Source of the DNA: Hominisplanchenecus_A murintestinalis
GTDB taxonomy: Bacteria; Bacillota; Clostridia; Lachnospirales; Lachnospiraceae
DNA: 64,000 bases
Reading direction: 5' to 3'
Assembly (NCBI RefSeq): GCF_943193015.1
Contig: NZ_CALPCM010000011.1
Coordinates: 1 to 64,000, forward strand
Position numbers and translations under genes: made by a program
Shown: positions 41,801-49,475 of the stretch, one piece after another
Layout: every line of letters begins with the position of its first letter
How positions within the stretch are numbered: position 1 is the stretch's first letter
Notes under the pieces: model-generated
Databases searched by the model: none
Seen by the model: the letters and a program-made list of their open reading frames with translations, nothing else
What the model was told of the DNA's origin: nothing

Positions 41801-43783
41801 ATCCTTCTTGCCAATCATAACTCCGACATATTCAGACTCCTCTTCGTGGATAAAATCCTTACCCTTCCGGATTACCTTTCCGTCAGCGTCATATATGGTA
41901 AAGCAGGATATATCTACCTCATGCACCGTCTCGTCAAGCTGATAGCCATCAGGATTTTCCATCTCTACCAGATAATACTTATTTTGTGTCAGTGTCTCCA
42001 CCCCGGAAGCATAATATCCACCACCGGTTCCTTTTAATTCACAAAGGAACTCATTACAGTCTGCATCCTCATACATATAATAGGAAGCACCGTCAAGCGG
42101 AACTCCTGTATTTTTATCTATCTTCTTGATGGAGATAGAACCAAGCTGAAACTTAGAAGTCACCTTTACCGATGCCTTTGCAGATACCGGGTTAAAATCC
42201 TCTAAAAACGTGATCTTCTGCTGCGATACAACCGTAGGAGTCCACTTACGTCCTCCCTTTTCATTAGAATACGCTTGAGCAACGACCTTAATCACGCTGT
42301 CAGCGTCATTGATTTTCTTCATCGCTTTTTCGTTGCAGAACAGATAAAAATTAGAAGAAGCCTTGTCAGCATCCGTCTGTGCCACACAAAGATCGTATTT
42401 TTTCAGGTCACTGTCATCGTCAATATCACCGGAATCTTTCTTTGATTCTCCTACCGTAAGACCAGACGGAACACCCTTGACCTGATACTTCACATCTGTT
42501 ATTGTGCCGCTTTTTGTACGCACAAACTTATCCACGGTTCTATAAAGACCGTCACCCATATCCTTCCACTCTGTCCTTGCAGGTTCTATGGTATATGTGA
42601 CGCTCTTGGTAAGGCCTGTCTCCATGTTGTATTTCGACTTATCAAGGTTATTGGCATCCTTTACCATCTGCTCGATGTTCTTATACACACCGCTTCCGTC
42701 ATTATAATACGAAAGCTTTACTTCACCGTTTAAGACGTGGATTGCTGCACTCGTGATAAAATAATCTGCTGCCGCTGTGCCTGATGAATACTTAGATGTA
42801 TGGCACTTGCCACCAAGTGACCTCGCACCGTTGACCAGACAGAACGTGATCTTTGCCTTAATCTTTCCGCCTGCATCTACTGTTCCATTCGTGGTATTTT
42901 TCTTCATATCCATGCAGTAAACAAGATGCTTATGATAATCTCCCTCCTCAGAGATATATTTGATACCTGTCCTGTGACCACAGTATCCCGCATAGCCGGA
43001 GTAAGATACCTTCATTTTATTTTTATTCTCTGCTGCATGGGCTACCGTAGTGGGAAATACAACATCCACAGCCTTTGAAAGAAGAGAGCCTACTTTACTA
43101 AAAAAGCCTGTATCTGCCGATGCACTGTCTCCACCGGAGGCATCCTCTTTAAGAGTTTCCTCCACCGCTCCCGTTTCTGGGTCAATTCCTTCTTCAATCA
43201 ATTCGGCATCCTGATTATCATCAAGGATAATACTGAAGGTAGCCGTGCTGCTCTGGATATTTTCAAGTTCGCCCGCTGAAAGGGGAAGCTCTTCGGGATT
43301 ACGCTCTTCTCCGACCACAGGGTCAGGTTCATCGTCTTCATTCTCCTCTTCTTCCGTGCTTTCTTCTTTTGGTGCCTCTGGAATATCCGGCTCGTCTACC
43401 GTCACAATCCTGTGTATCAGATATGGCTTCTTTCCACTGAAAGGCTCTACCAGATAATAAGTATCATATCTGCCAGCTTTAGACAGTTCAAAATTTCCCA
43501 TATCTTCCGCATAGGCAACCGAGACTTTGGTATCATCAAAACTGATACCATCCTTAACATCCCTTACATCGTAATCAGAATCAATCAGCACATTGATATC
43601 CTCTGCCTTTGCAACCTCATCCTCATCAAGGTCTGTCCTCACATCCTTATCATAAAGGGCAATCTCCTCTTTTCCATCCATGCCCCCTGCTGCTGCAAAT
43701 GCAGCTATGCCTGTCTGCCCGAATGTACTGACAGAAAACACCATCGCCATAAACAAGGCTAACTTCCGCTTAATTTTGTTCAT
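38897..43783 (-). CDS. large LPXTG adhesin with Cna-B/SpaA repeats
   Basis: A 1628-residue surface protein. It has a signal peptide (LALFMAMVFSVSTFGQTGIA), an acidic proline-rich stretch (~120-160), a region with GYAGYCGHRTG and HLVYCMDMKK (~265-300) that looks like a thioester (TED) domain, then about nine Cna-B/SpaA-type modules. Each begins like GSISIKKIDKNTGVPLDGAS or GKIRIVKTDSSTKRPLEGVE. The C-terminus is LPQTGG near 1591, a membrane helix and RRRRR. Lys/Asn/Glu isopeptide bonds are expected in the modules. It would be anchored by the element sortase (12966) and promote donor-recipient contact; that last step is inference. An attenuator-like leader lies upstream. Confidence 0.9.
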   Translation of the reverse strand: MNKIKRKLALFMAMVFSVSTFGQTGIAAFAAAGGMDGKEEIALYDKDVRTDLDEDEVAKAEDINVLIDSDYDVRDVKDGISFDDTKVSVAYAEDMGNFELSKAGRYDTYYLVEPFSGKKPYLIHRIVTVDEPDIPEAPKEESTEEEENEDDEPDPVVGEERNPEELPLSAGELENIQSSTATFSIILDDNQDAELIEEGIDPETGAVEETLKEDASGGDSASADTGFFSKVGSLLSKAVDVVFPTTVAHAAENKNKMKVSYSGYAGYCGHRTGIKYISEEGDYHKHLVYCMDMKKNTTNGTVDAGGKIKAKITFCLVNGARSLGGKCHTSKYSSGTAAADYFITSAAIHVLNGEVKLSYYNDGSGVYKNIEQMVKDANNLDKSKYNMETGLTKSVTYTIEPARTEWKDMGDGLYRTVDKFVRTKSGTITDVKYQVKGVPSGLTVGESKKDSGDIDDDSDLKKYDLCVAQTDADKASSNFYLFCNEKAMKKINDADSVIKVVAQAYSNEKGGRKWTPTVVSQQKITFLEDFNPVSAKASVKVTSKFQLGSISIKKIDKNTGVPLDGASYYMYEDADCNEFLCELKGTGGGYYASGVETLTQNKYYLVEMENPDGYQLDETVHEVDISCFTIYDADGKVIRKGKDFIHEEESEYVGVMIGKKDSFTGKEITTAGFAVFGDAACTQRTVVEAGKDDTLVPVFHYDEDLGAAVSAGFKKTQNTYYVKEVEIPDGYSRLNTVWEVQPDNGETFYKDVTNTPIRCDVVAKKKQKTEGLMGDATLVGATYGLYASEDIKYPDGSGTVTYNAADPIRSDKGTDFKFSDVTATKDALLATVKTDGNTEFSFSNLYYGNYYIKEIESSVGCLLDTTVYDLKYREAEDIHSDISLKQEVYEDVIKQPFEIIKVSTDGDTGETDKVQGAEFTVKLISEINEKGWDGAATYDTLITDEKGYARSKELPFGEYLVKETKVPKDLYKTDDFTVKVTEDSREPQPWRTLNDAPFKSYIRIVKKDVESGEVVLLSGATFKIRKGHTVQETDGEDEEQEDDESSYVEQKVGDKKISEFVTDETGTVTTPLELKYGDYEIVEIKAPDGYLITDEPKPFTVTKEGAVQVLEDEDGDPVITVEIENKPVKGSVSIQKSGEVLVSAEYDTIIDRIFTMVTGDNRSVTFQYEEQPLAGAKYQLIADEDIFTPDYQKDANGENRKIAVYNDIPVVSGAAVAVLTTDENGEASVDGLPLGKYHLVEVEAPYGYVLDETTKEIALTYEDDHTEVIYENAEFFDERVKTQLSLIKKNSVNQIPVEGAIYGVYATEDILGRDDTVLVEADSLIQSAKTDENGVADFDADLPIGMYYVKEIETAPGYLMDESEYEVDFTYQDPKTALLTKEIAVEETPIIVEISKSDITTGKELTGAKLEIVDENGEVFAAWTTDGKPYTINPIPAGDYTLRETTAPYGYRIAEEVPFTVEETGEIQKVAMSDERVLGKIRIVKTDSSTKRPLEGVEFEIRDEKGKVLAKLKTGKDGKAVTEPVPIGSYKEDGAFDKDLHYYVVETKALDGYVPDDTKHDIVLQYDDDAPEFVEYTLKVKNKPDKPRLPQTGGNFNPWLFAGAGMGILIGAGVYYFRRRRRFPKIKK

Positions 43784-43820
43784 TTGAACCTCCTTTTTTG
43801 TGCCCCAATCTGTTCGACCA

Positions 43821-43857
43821 TAAAAGAAAAAGGTACACCACGCATGGCATACCTTTT
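43821..43857 (-). terminator. attenuator-like hairpin before the adhesin gene
   Basis: Minus-strand AAAAGGTA (43857-43850) pairs with TACCTTTT (43835-43828), with inner CCA/TGG pairing, and a TTTTTCTTTTA run follows. It lies 45 bp before the adhesin ATG and after the 17-residue leader frame, so transcription could stop before the adhesin. Confidence 0.6.
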
Positions 43858-43889
43858 ACCGTCTATTGTTCAGATTGATTATTTAATTG

Positions 43890-43943
43890 TTACATCGCCA
43901 TAAGATAAAACTGATATGTTACCAGTCTTGCAAACTGTCTCAT
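43890..43943 (-). CDS. possible 17-residue leader peptide
   Basis: AGGAGG followed eight bases later by ATG opens the frame MRQFARLVTYQFYLMAM, which ends in TAA 33 bp before the terminator-like hairpin. The strong ribosome site and its position between a stop (43959) and an attenuator suggest a leader peptide. It is too short to judge by homology. Confidence 0.4.
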   Translation of the reverse strand: MRQFARLVTYQFYLMAM

Positions 43944-43958
43944 CGCCCTCACCTCCTC

Positions 43959-44411
43959 TCAGGAATCATCGGAACTCCAGCTCATTATGCTGTCCATAAC
44001 TCCTGCATACTGTTCAAGATCTTTCTCAAGTGTTGTATCATCTGCCCCATACCCTGATGCATCTTTTTGATTTTCCGGCTCCATGGCAGATGCCGAAATC
44101 GGAGTTTTGATATAAGCTGAAATGATTTCCCTGTAAATTTTCTTTTCTATGGAATCGGATAACCCTTCAAACCTTGCATTAAACTCGTCTCTTGTTACAT
44201 AATCCGTGGCATGTTCCCTGAACTTTCTGTCTTCCAGCTTCTCTAAAGAACCATCCTCAATGCATGCAATATAAAACGAAATCGCAGAAGCCAGAAAAGC
44301 CGTCTTAGACTTATATTTGCCCGGATCCATCTCATCAAGGAACTTTATAATCCTCTTATGTTCCGGTATATCCCTGTTCAGCCTGAGCGAAAAATGCATA
44401 TAATCTGCCAT
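43959..44411 (-). CDS. ParR-like partner of the actin-like protein
   Basis: A 150-residue protein. The N-terminal ~50 residues (FSLRLNRDIPEHKRIIKFLD ... SKTAFLASAISFYI) look like a ribbon-helix-helix DNA-binding domain, followed by an acidic C-terminal tail. It lies 10 bp after the ParM-like gene in the same operon, the classical parMR order. It would bind centromere-like DNA and link it to ParM filaments. I see no clear iteron set upstream; the call is by context. Confidence 0.55.
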   Translation of the reverse strand: MADYMHFSLRLNRDIPEHKRIIKFLDEMDPGKYKSKTAFLASAISFYIACIEDGSLEKLEDRKFREHATDYVTRDEFNARFEGLSDSIEKKIYREIISAYIKTPISASAMEPENQKDASGYGADDTTLEKDLEQYAGVMDSIMSWSSDDS

Positions 44412-44421
44412 ATCACATCAC

Positions 44422-45354
44422 CTACGCTTCCTTTTTCCTCTGTGCATTCAGATACAGCCCCGCCAGTGCCTCATAGCCGATTGCATTTGCCTTTACATCT
44501 TCCACATATGATACATTCTTCTGGTCGATTCCGGCATACCTCTTCATAAGAACCGCACCACCGCCGACAAAAGTAATCGGTGTGGTTCTGACATTGATAC
44601 CTCTCTCAGCAAGATTTCTGAATATCCCTTTCGTATATCTGGTAAATTCCTTTGCCATAATATCCACAAACTCCTGATCCAGCCTGACATCTCCCTTTGT
44701 GATAAATTCACGGATCATATACTCATCAATCTTCTCATTTGTCTGAGCAACACATACTTCCTGAATCCTCCTCATACAGGTAATGATACCATTAGGGTCT
44801 GTCGCTATGGTCGCCTGATCCGGGACTCTGTCAGTCACTTTCATGATGTCTATCGTCCATGATCCAATGTCTACCACAATCTCCTGCCCTGTCATCATCG
44901 GAAGCCTGCCCACAATCGCACCATAGCACTGCGGATAAACAAGTACATCTTCTATGAAGATTACATATTCTTTTTTCTCATAACGAAAGCGTACCATACG
45001 GTTCTTCAAAAGATAATTGCGAAATGCTTTTTTCTCCGCACCATATCTTCCAATGGGAAGTCCAGCTGCAAGTACAATATGGTTTCTCCGGACTGCCTCT
45101 GTTCCTCTTGCATTAAGTTCCCTGGCTATGGAAGCCAATGTCAGCAGATAGAAATTCTCATTGCAGACTTTGTCATCCTGAACATTAATTCTGTCACCAC
45201 CAATACGGTAACATTTGCCATTGTAATCTAATATGTTGTCATATACGATAGGGTTATCGTCTACAAGAGCAATCCCCGTTGTAAAACAGGTATGTCTCGT
45301 CTTATGCTGTGAATTGCCATTATCTACTCCAATAATCTGAATATTTGTATCCAT
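44422..45354 (-). CDS. parM: ParM/StbA-like actin-family protein
   Basis: A 310-residue actin-like ATPase. The phosphate-1 loop is IIGVDNGNSQHKT at the N-terminus, phosphate-2 is VVDIGSWTIDIM near 160, and the adenosine motif is TFVGGGAVLM near 265. ParM filaments push replicated plasmids apart; on an ICE the protein may stabilise the excised circle. The start at 45354 has GGAGG eight bases upstream. It overlaps the preceding Cys-rich gene's end, so they are cotranscribed. Confidence 0.8.
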   Translation of the reverse strand: MDTNIQIIGVDNGNSQHKTRHTCFTTGIALVDDNPIVYDNILDYNGKCYRIGGDRINVQDDKVCNENFYLLTLASIARELNARGTEAVRRNHIVLAAGLPIGRYGAEKKAFRNYLLKNRMVRFRYEKKEYVIFIEDVLVYPQCYGAIVGRLPMMTGQEIVVDIGSWTIDIMKVTDRVPDQATIATDPNGIITCMRRIQEVCVAQTNEKIDEYMIREFITKGDVRLDQEFVDIMAKEFTRYTKGIFRNLAERGINVRTTPITFVGGGAVLMKRYAGIDQKNVSYVEDVKANAIGYEALAGLYLNAQRKKEA

Positions 45355-45355
45355 T

Positions 45356-45661
45356 TTAATTTCCTCCATTCCTGAATCCTTTTATTCTGTATTCATTAAG
45401 AATGGCTCTGATACAAAATCCAAAGCAGATTCCTGTTCCATTGCCATAAGGACACCCTTCACATCTTCCTCTTCCCGGTTGTATCATACCGTTGATTTCG
45501 GGATTATCAACGATTATACATCGTCCGAGAGAAAAACACTCATGACACCGGTCCTTATGTAAGCAATCCAGACAGCCATAATGTGCTTTGAAACTTTGAA
45601 TATCATCAAGCCATATTTCCTTAATAAGCTGCCTCTCTTCTTTGCCACCTACACCATTCAT
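45356..45661 (-). CDS. small cysteine-rich protein
   Basis: A 101-residue protein with ten Cys, arranged as GCLDCLHKDRCHECFSLGRC near 30-50 and GRCEGCPYGNGTGICFGFCI near 65-90, suggesting two zinc or Fe-S sites. AGGAGG lies 11 bases before the ATG at 45661. It is the first gene of the parM operon and the rightmost gene of ICE-A. No family recognised. Confidence 0.55.
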   Translation of the reverse strand: MNGVGGKEERQLIKEIWLDDIQSFKAHYGCLDCLHKDRCHECFSLGRCIIVDNPEINGMIQPGRGRCEGCPYGNGTGICFGFCIRAILNEYRIKGFRNGGN

Positions 45662-45719
45662 CTTTAGGCATTCCTCCTTTTCCTGCAGGAAACCTGCCAC
45701 AGCAGATGATATGAATATA

Positions 45720-46330
45720 AGCTCGGGTACTTAAAACATATGATGCAGATTACAGCATCCTGCATGATTCATAACCTAATCCGGTTATGTAGGTGCACCT
45801 CTGACTGTCTCCAGTCCCCCTTACGCCCGTACACATGGGACCCACTACCACAAAATGTTCAACATTTCATGGCGATGACTTTTGCCATCCATTGACACTT
45901 TCGTGTTCACGACGCCGTCCAAACGACTATCTCCTCTCATGCCATTTCGAGGATAAGGAATACCTGTTGCATTTATGCAATTGCATAAATGCAATTTTAT
46001 CCCTCCGTGGGTTATTATCGCTCCGCCATGTTAGCAGCTTGTGCTCACTTACTTTTGAAGTGTCCGTGATTCGCTTGACCTTCATCGCTAGATCCTTCGG
46101 TACACCTGGCAAACCTTCGACTGATTATTGTCCGGAAACACATCGGAGCTTTCCAACTTCGTGGGTGATATGAAACCTGACCGCCATATCAAAATATCGC
46201 CATCAGATTTATTTGTTGTACACATCATAACATGCATAAAAACTGCTTACCAACACTCTGGCGGTGGCTATATCCACCAAATGATGGTGGTGCCCGCAAT
46301 CCTAAAAATACGGTTCTCATCTCAAGAAAT
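45720..46330 (-). ncRNA. gene-free, hairpin-rich region, possible large structured RNA
   Basis: No convincing gene is seen in 45662-46439. Successive small hairpins occur: CATAACC/GGTTATG at 45770/45783, GACTG-GAGA-CAGTC at 45803-45816 and ACAC-GAAA-GTGT at 45895-45906 (both with GNRA loops on the minus strand), ATGTT/AACAT near 45855, and ATGGC/GCCAT near 45869. A 28-bp perfect palindrome is at 45967. This density and the GNRA loops suggest a folded RNA or an ORF-less intron. No class is claimed. Confidence 0.3.
45967..45994. repeat. perfect 28-bp palindrome
   Basis: TTGCATTTATGCAA is followed directly by its complement, with no spacer. It may be an RNA hairpin, a binding site, or an insertion hot spot. 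Confidence 0.7.
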
Positions 46331-46344
46331 TCCCCCTTTCCCGG

Positions 46345-46397
46345 AAAACAAAAAAGACCTGATTACAATACCCATTCGATATCATAATCAGGTCTTT
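46345..46397 (-). terminator. terminator at the left end of ICE-B
   Basis: AAAGACCTGATTA (46353-46365) pairs with TAATCAGGTCTTT (46385-46397), 13 bp without mismatch, and a T-rich run (TTTTTTGTTTT) follows on the minus strand. It lies just after the methyltransferase-like fragment. Confidence 0.8.
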
Positions 46398-46439
46398 AAA
46401 AATCTTATTCTCTTTTCCGATGCCCTAAATATCAGTGTT

Positions 46440-46640
46440 TTACTTATCTTTTTTGTTATTCTGGTCAGGCTTAACGAAGTGTCTTTTTTCTTCGCCTACG
46501 GTCTTGTAGAATTCATCTACATCAATTTCCAAACGCACCGTATAATCGGGCTTTACGCCGATGTTGACCAACTGAACTACCGTCTCAACATGTGTCGGAA
46601 CTACTATGTAAACACAATTTTTCAGCCTCGTCACTCGTAT
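46440..46640 (-). pseudogene. methyltransferase-like C-terminal fragment (likely attachment site)
   Basis: The minus-strand frame VPTHVETVVQLVNIGVKPDY followed by TVRLEIDVDEFY resembles the end of TrmA/RumA (RlmD) type 23S rRNA uracil methyltransferases (HVExVVxL) plus a KPD-rich tail. The N-terminal methyltransferase part is absent and the recombinase gene overlaps it in another frame. Serine-recombinase ICEs are known to enter such genes, so this is probably one half of the attachment site, with the partner beyond the window. Confidence 0.45.
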
Positions 46641-48333
46641 AGGAACACAATTCTGCGTCATTATGTACAGCCGCAGCGTTTTTACGCTTTGGCTTAAAAT
46701 CCTTTCCATTAAAATTAGAGTGGATACCAGTTTTATACTCAAAGGTTATCTTCAAAGGCTCCTCCACTCCCTCATTATTATAACCTCCGATGACTATTTT
46801 TTCAACCACGCTTTCAAAAACCACCCTGTCGAAACTCTCCAGTATCTCCCCAGAACCTAACACTTTTCTGAACTCCCTTAACCGTGTTCTGGTATTATCC
46901 TGATTCCTGCTCAATTCCATCAACCGCTCCTGTTCCTCTTGGAGCTTCTTTAACTGCTCGGACAGCTCTTGGTTCTTCTTTTCGTAAATGTCCCTGTCGA
47001 TATTATTATCAAGCCTTAAATCAAGCAGCTTCTCCTTACGCCTGTGCAGGTCAGCCATTTCCTTTTCAATCTTAGGCAGACGCTTCAGAGAAGTGTCGTC
47101 ATTAAGGATTCCCTCAACTTTTTGCAGGAACTCATCAACAATCTCCTGCTGGTCTGTGCATAAAAGCTGGTAGCTCTTTACAAAGGCTTTTTCAATCACT
47201 TCTTCGGGGATTCCCTTACAGTGTGGGCAATGTCTTTTCCCGTTCTTCGTAGCAGTGACGCACTGCCAGATTGTCTTAGTGTATGCGGAGCTGCTGTGCC
47301 AGTTCCTCCGTGTCAGAGTGCCGCCGCAAAATCCGCATTTTATCATGCAGCTAAACGCATATTTCCTGCTGAACTTGTTTCTTTTCTGCCCCTCTTGATG
47401 CACGTTGCGGTTTGTGTTCCGCTTCGCCAGTATCTTCTGCGCTTCCTCAAAAATTTCCTCGCTGATTATCGGTTCGTGATGGTCACGGATATAAAACTTA
47501 TCTTCTTCCCCGAAGTTTTCCAACCGTCTTTTTGAAATCGGGTCAACCGTGAATGTCTTTCCTAAAAGCAGGTCGCCTTTGTATTTCTCATTTTTGATAA
47601 TTCCGATGACTGTGGACTGTACCCATTTTGAACTGCCGTACTTTGTCTTGTATCCCAAGTTTTCCAGTTCGTTCCCGATGACCGTGCAGCCTGCGCCCTC
47701 AATATACCGATTGAAAATATACCGTACAATTTCAGCTTCCTTTTCATTTACGGATATGCTTTTTGTATCCTTATGGTAGTCATATCCCAGACAGCCTTGA
47801 AACCCTACAAGCTCGCCCCTCTGCATCTTCATTTTCAATCCCTTTTTGACATTGGAAGATATATTCTCCACTTCCTGCTGTGCGACGGAGCTGAGTACCA
47901 CCAACAGCAGCTCGCCGTCCATTGTTAAGGTATTGATATTTTCATCTTCAAAGAAAACGGCAATGCCTTTCTCTTTCAGCATACGGACATATTTCAGAGT
48001 GTCCAGTGTGTTTCTGGCAAATCTTGAAATGGATTTTGTAATCACCATATCAATATCCCCATTCATACAGTCGTTAATCATTCTCTGGAAATCCTCACGC
48101 TTCGCTACCTGCGTGCCTGTTATGGCTTCGTCAGCGTATATGTCCGCCAGTGTCCATTCGTGTTTCTTCTTAATCAAATCCGTGTAATATGTGACCTGTG
48201 ACTTATAGCTGTTGAGCTGGTCTTCACTGTCCGTGCTGACACGGCAATAGGCGGCTACCCTTAACACTTCGACCTTTCTGCCACGGATACGGTTTTCACT
48301 ACGGTTTGCTTTGATTACCTGCACATCGCTCAT
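46585..48333 (-). CDS. large serine recombinase (integrase of ICE-B)
   Basis: A 582-residue recombinase. The catalytic domain has VAAYCRVSTDSEDQLNSYKS with the nucleophile Ser near residue 34, then DMVITKSISRFARNTLDTL near 95. The recombinase domain follows (GYDYHKDTKSISVNEKEAEI). The zinc ribbon has CGFCGGTLTRRNWH and CPHC near 330-380, then a coiled coil and an FDRVVFESVVEKIVIGG end. Full length. GGAGG lies eight bases before the ATG at 48333. It is placed at the element edge, as usual for integrases of this type, and would excise and integrate ICE-B. Confidence 0.9.
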   Translation of the reverse strand: MSDVQVIKANRSENRIRGRKVEVLRVAAYCRVSTDSEDQLNSYKSQVTYYTDLIKKKHEWTLADIYADEAITGTQVAKREDFQRMINDCMNGDIDMVITKSISRFARNTLDTLKYVRMLKEKGIAVFFEDENINTLTMDGELLLVVLSSVAQQEVENISSNVKKGLKMKMQRGELVGFQGCLGYDYHKDTKSISVNEKEAEIVRYIFNRYIEGAGCTVIGNELENLGYKTKYGSSKWVQSTVIGIIKNEKYKGDLLLGKTFTVDPISKRRLENFGEEDKFYIRDHHEPIISEEIFEEAQKILAKRNTNRNVHQEGQKRNKFSRKYAFSCMIKCGFCGGTLTRRNWHSSSAYTKTIWQCVTATKNGKRHCPHCKGIPEEVIEKAFVKSYQLLCTDQQEIVDEFLQKVEGILNDDTSLKRLPKIEKEMADLHRRKEKLLDLRLDNNIDRDIYEKKNQELSEQLKKLQEEQERLMELSRNQDNTRTRLREFRKVLGSGEILESFDRVVFESVVEKIVIGGYNNEGVEEPLKITFEYKTGIHSNFNGKDFKPKRKNAAAVHNDAELCSYTSDEAEKLCLHSSSDTC

Positions 48334-48366
48334 ATGATTTACCTCCAAAATATTTATTGATGAATG

Positions 48367-48525
48367 TCAAGCCGCAAGGTTCGTAACGACATTGTAATCT
48401 CTCATAAGCCGCTTCTTTATGGCTTCGTATTCATCTACCGTAATTAAACTTCTTTTTTTCAGCTTCTGCAAACATGCGAATTGGATGCTGTAATGTACAA
48501 AATCCTGCTCCCTATTCTGCTCCAT
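48367..48525 (-). CDS. small SHOCT-like protein
   Basis: A 52-residue frame (MEQNREQDFVHYSIQFACLQ KLKKRSLITVDEYEAIKKRL...). The Lxxx(G/S)LIT.DEY..IK..L pattern is that of SHOCT-type short domains. It overlaps the toxin-gene end by 14 bp and precedes the recombinase. Similar small genes sit between toxin-like and recombinase genes in clostridial elements as I recall. Translation is probably coupled to the upstream gene. Confidence 0.55.
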   Translation of the reverse strand: MEQNREQDFVHYSIQFACLQKLKKRSLITVDEYEAIKKRLMRDYNVVTNLAA

Positions 48526-48895
48526 CGCCACACCCCGCTTTCTGCTGCTTCATGGATAAGCTAATGGCAAGAGCCTTGTCAACCCTTGCCATTATGTCCG
48601 TGGGCATTGTCCCCATATGCTGTTTTAACCGCTGTTTGTCAATCGTCCTTATCTGCTCAAGCAGGATAATGGAGTCCTTATCAAGCCCTTTGTAATCTTT
48701 CACGGCGGTATGTGTCGGCAGTTTCGCTTTTGTCTGCACTCGGCTCGTAATGGCTGCGATAATGACCGTCGGGCTGTGCCTGTTTCCTATATTATTGGAA
48801 ATGATAAGTACGGGTCGTGTGCCGCCCTGTTCTGAGCCGATAACGGGATTAAGCTCTGCGTAGTAGATGTCGCCACGCCTGATTGTTCTTTCCAT
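48512..48895 (-). CDS. PemK/MazF-family toxin-like protein
   Basis: A 127-residue MazF-fold protein: RRGDIYYAELNPVIGSEQGG TRPVLIIS at the start, VIIAAITSR near 50 and ILLEQIRTIDKQRL near 85, all typical for the ribosome-independent mRNA interferase family. No antitoxin is directly upstream; the neighbours are a small SHOCT-like gene and the recombinase. It may work as a regulator of element transcripts or be controlled by an unlinked partner. GGAGG lies 11 bases before the ATG at 48895. Confidence 0.85.
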   Translation of the reverse strand: MERTIRRGDIYYAELNPVIGSEQGGTRPVLIISNNIGNRHSPTVIIAAITSRVQTKAKLPTHTAVKDYKGLDKDSIILLEQIRTIDKQRLKQHMGTMPTDIMARVDKALAISLSMKQQKAGCGDGAE

Positions 48896-48920
48896 ATTCT
48901 TTATAACCTCCATCTGGATT

Positions 48921-48941
48921 TAGGCAGGAATATCCTGCCTA
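48921..48941. promoter_or_regulatory. hairpin upstream of the MazF-like gene
   Basis: TAGGCAGGA (48921-48929) pairs with TCCTGCCTA (48933-48941) with a 3-base loop, about 25 bp before the toxin start and close to its ribosome site. It could be a terminator of upstream RNA or a translation control element. The following 48942-49404 shows no convincing gene on either strand. Confidence 0.4.
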
Positions 48942-49404
48942 TGTAACAGACAGACGCAAGGAAGCATTTAAGGTCGGAAAAGCATAAAACAAGCCCTGTT
49001 CCATTGACCGCCCTGCATCTGGCTTTATGATAAAAGGCATTTTCTATTTGTCCCCGACACCCCGAAAATGCTGATGCGTGATAACGCAAGGGAAGTCACC
49101 AAACGGTCAGCAGCGAACTGACGCCACGGGAATTGCACCCCAACTGTCGGTCTGACAGAGCCGCCCCCATTGCCTGCGGCGGACTGGTTACCGCTCGGAC
49201 TGTGGCTGGACGGGAGTATCATTGTCCTCTTTGTGGGTTTTGGCGAAATCGGGAGCTGCCCGATATTTCCAGTCGGTATTTTCCGCTTGCCGTCTTTCGG
49301 CGGGTCATGGCGTACCGCTGCACACGCTTACGCTTATTACAGCCACAAAGAGAATGTATTTGGTGAATGGGTATTCGGTTGTCAAAGAGCCGTCCCGTTT
49401 CGAT

Positions 49405-49446
49405 ATAAAAGAAAACTGGGCAAGAGGTTTTTGCCCTCTCACCCAG
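49405..49446 (-). terminator. terminator after the sigma-like gene
   Basis: Minus-strand ACTGGG...GAGG...CCTC...CCCAGT (49446-49415) forms a two-part stem and is followed by TTTTCTTTT. It lies about 30 bp after the sigma-like stop. Confidence 0.6.
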
Positions 49447-49475
49447 TAGCCGATGGGAGAGTGCGATTTTGGACA

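Noticed and set aside
45835..46173. 112-codon plus-strand frame in the gap between the ICEs
   Set aside because: No ribosome site, odd Cys/Ser/His-rich composition and strong hairpins make coding unlikely.
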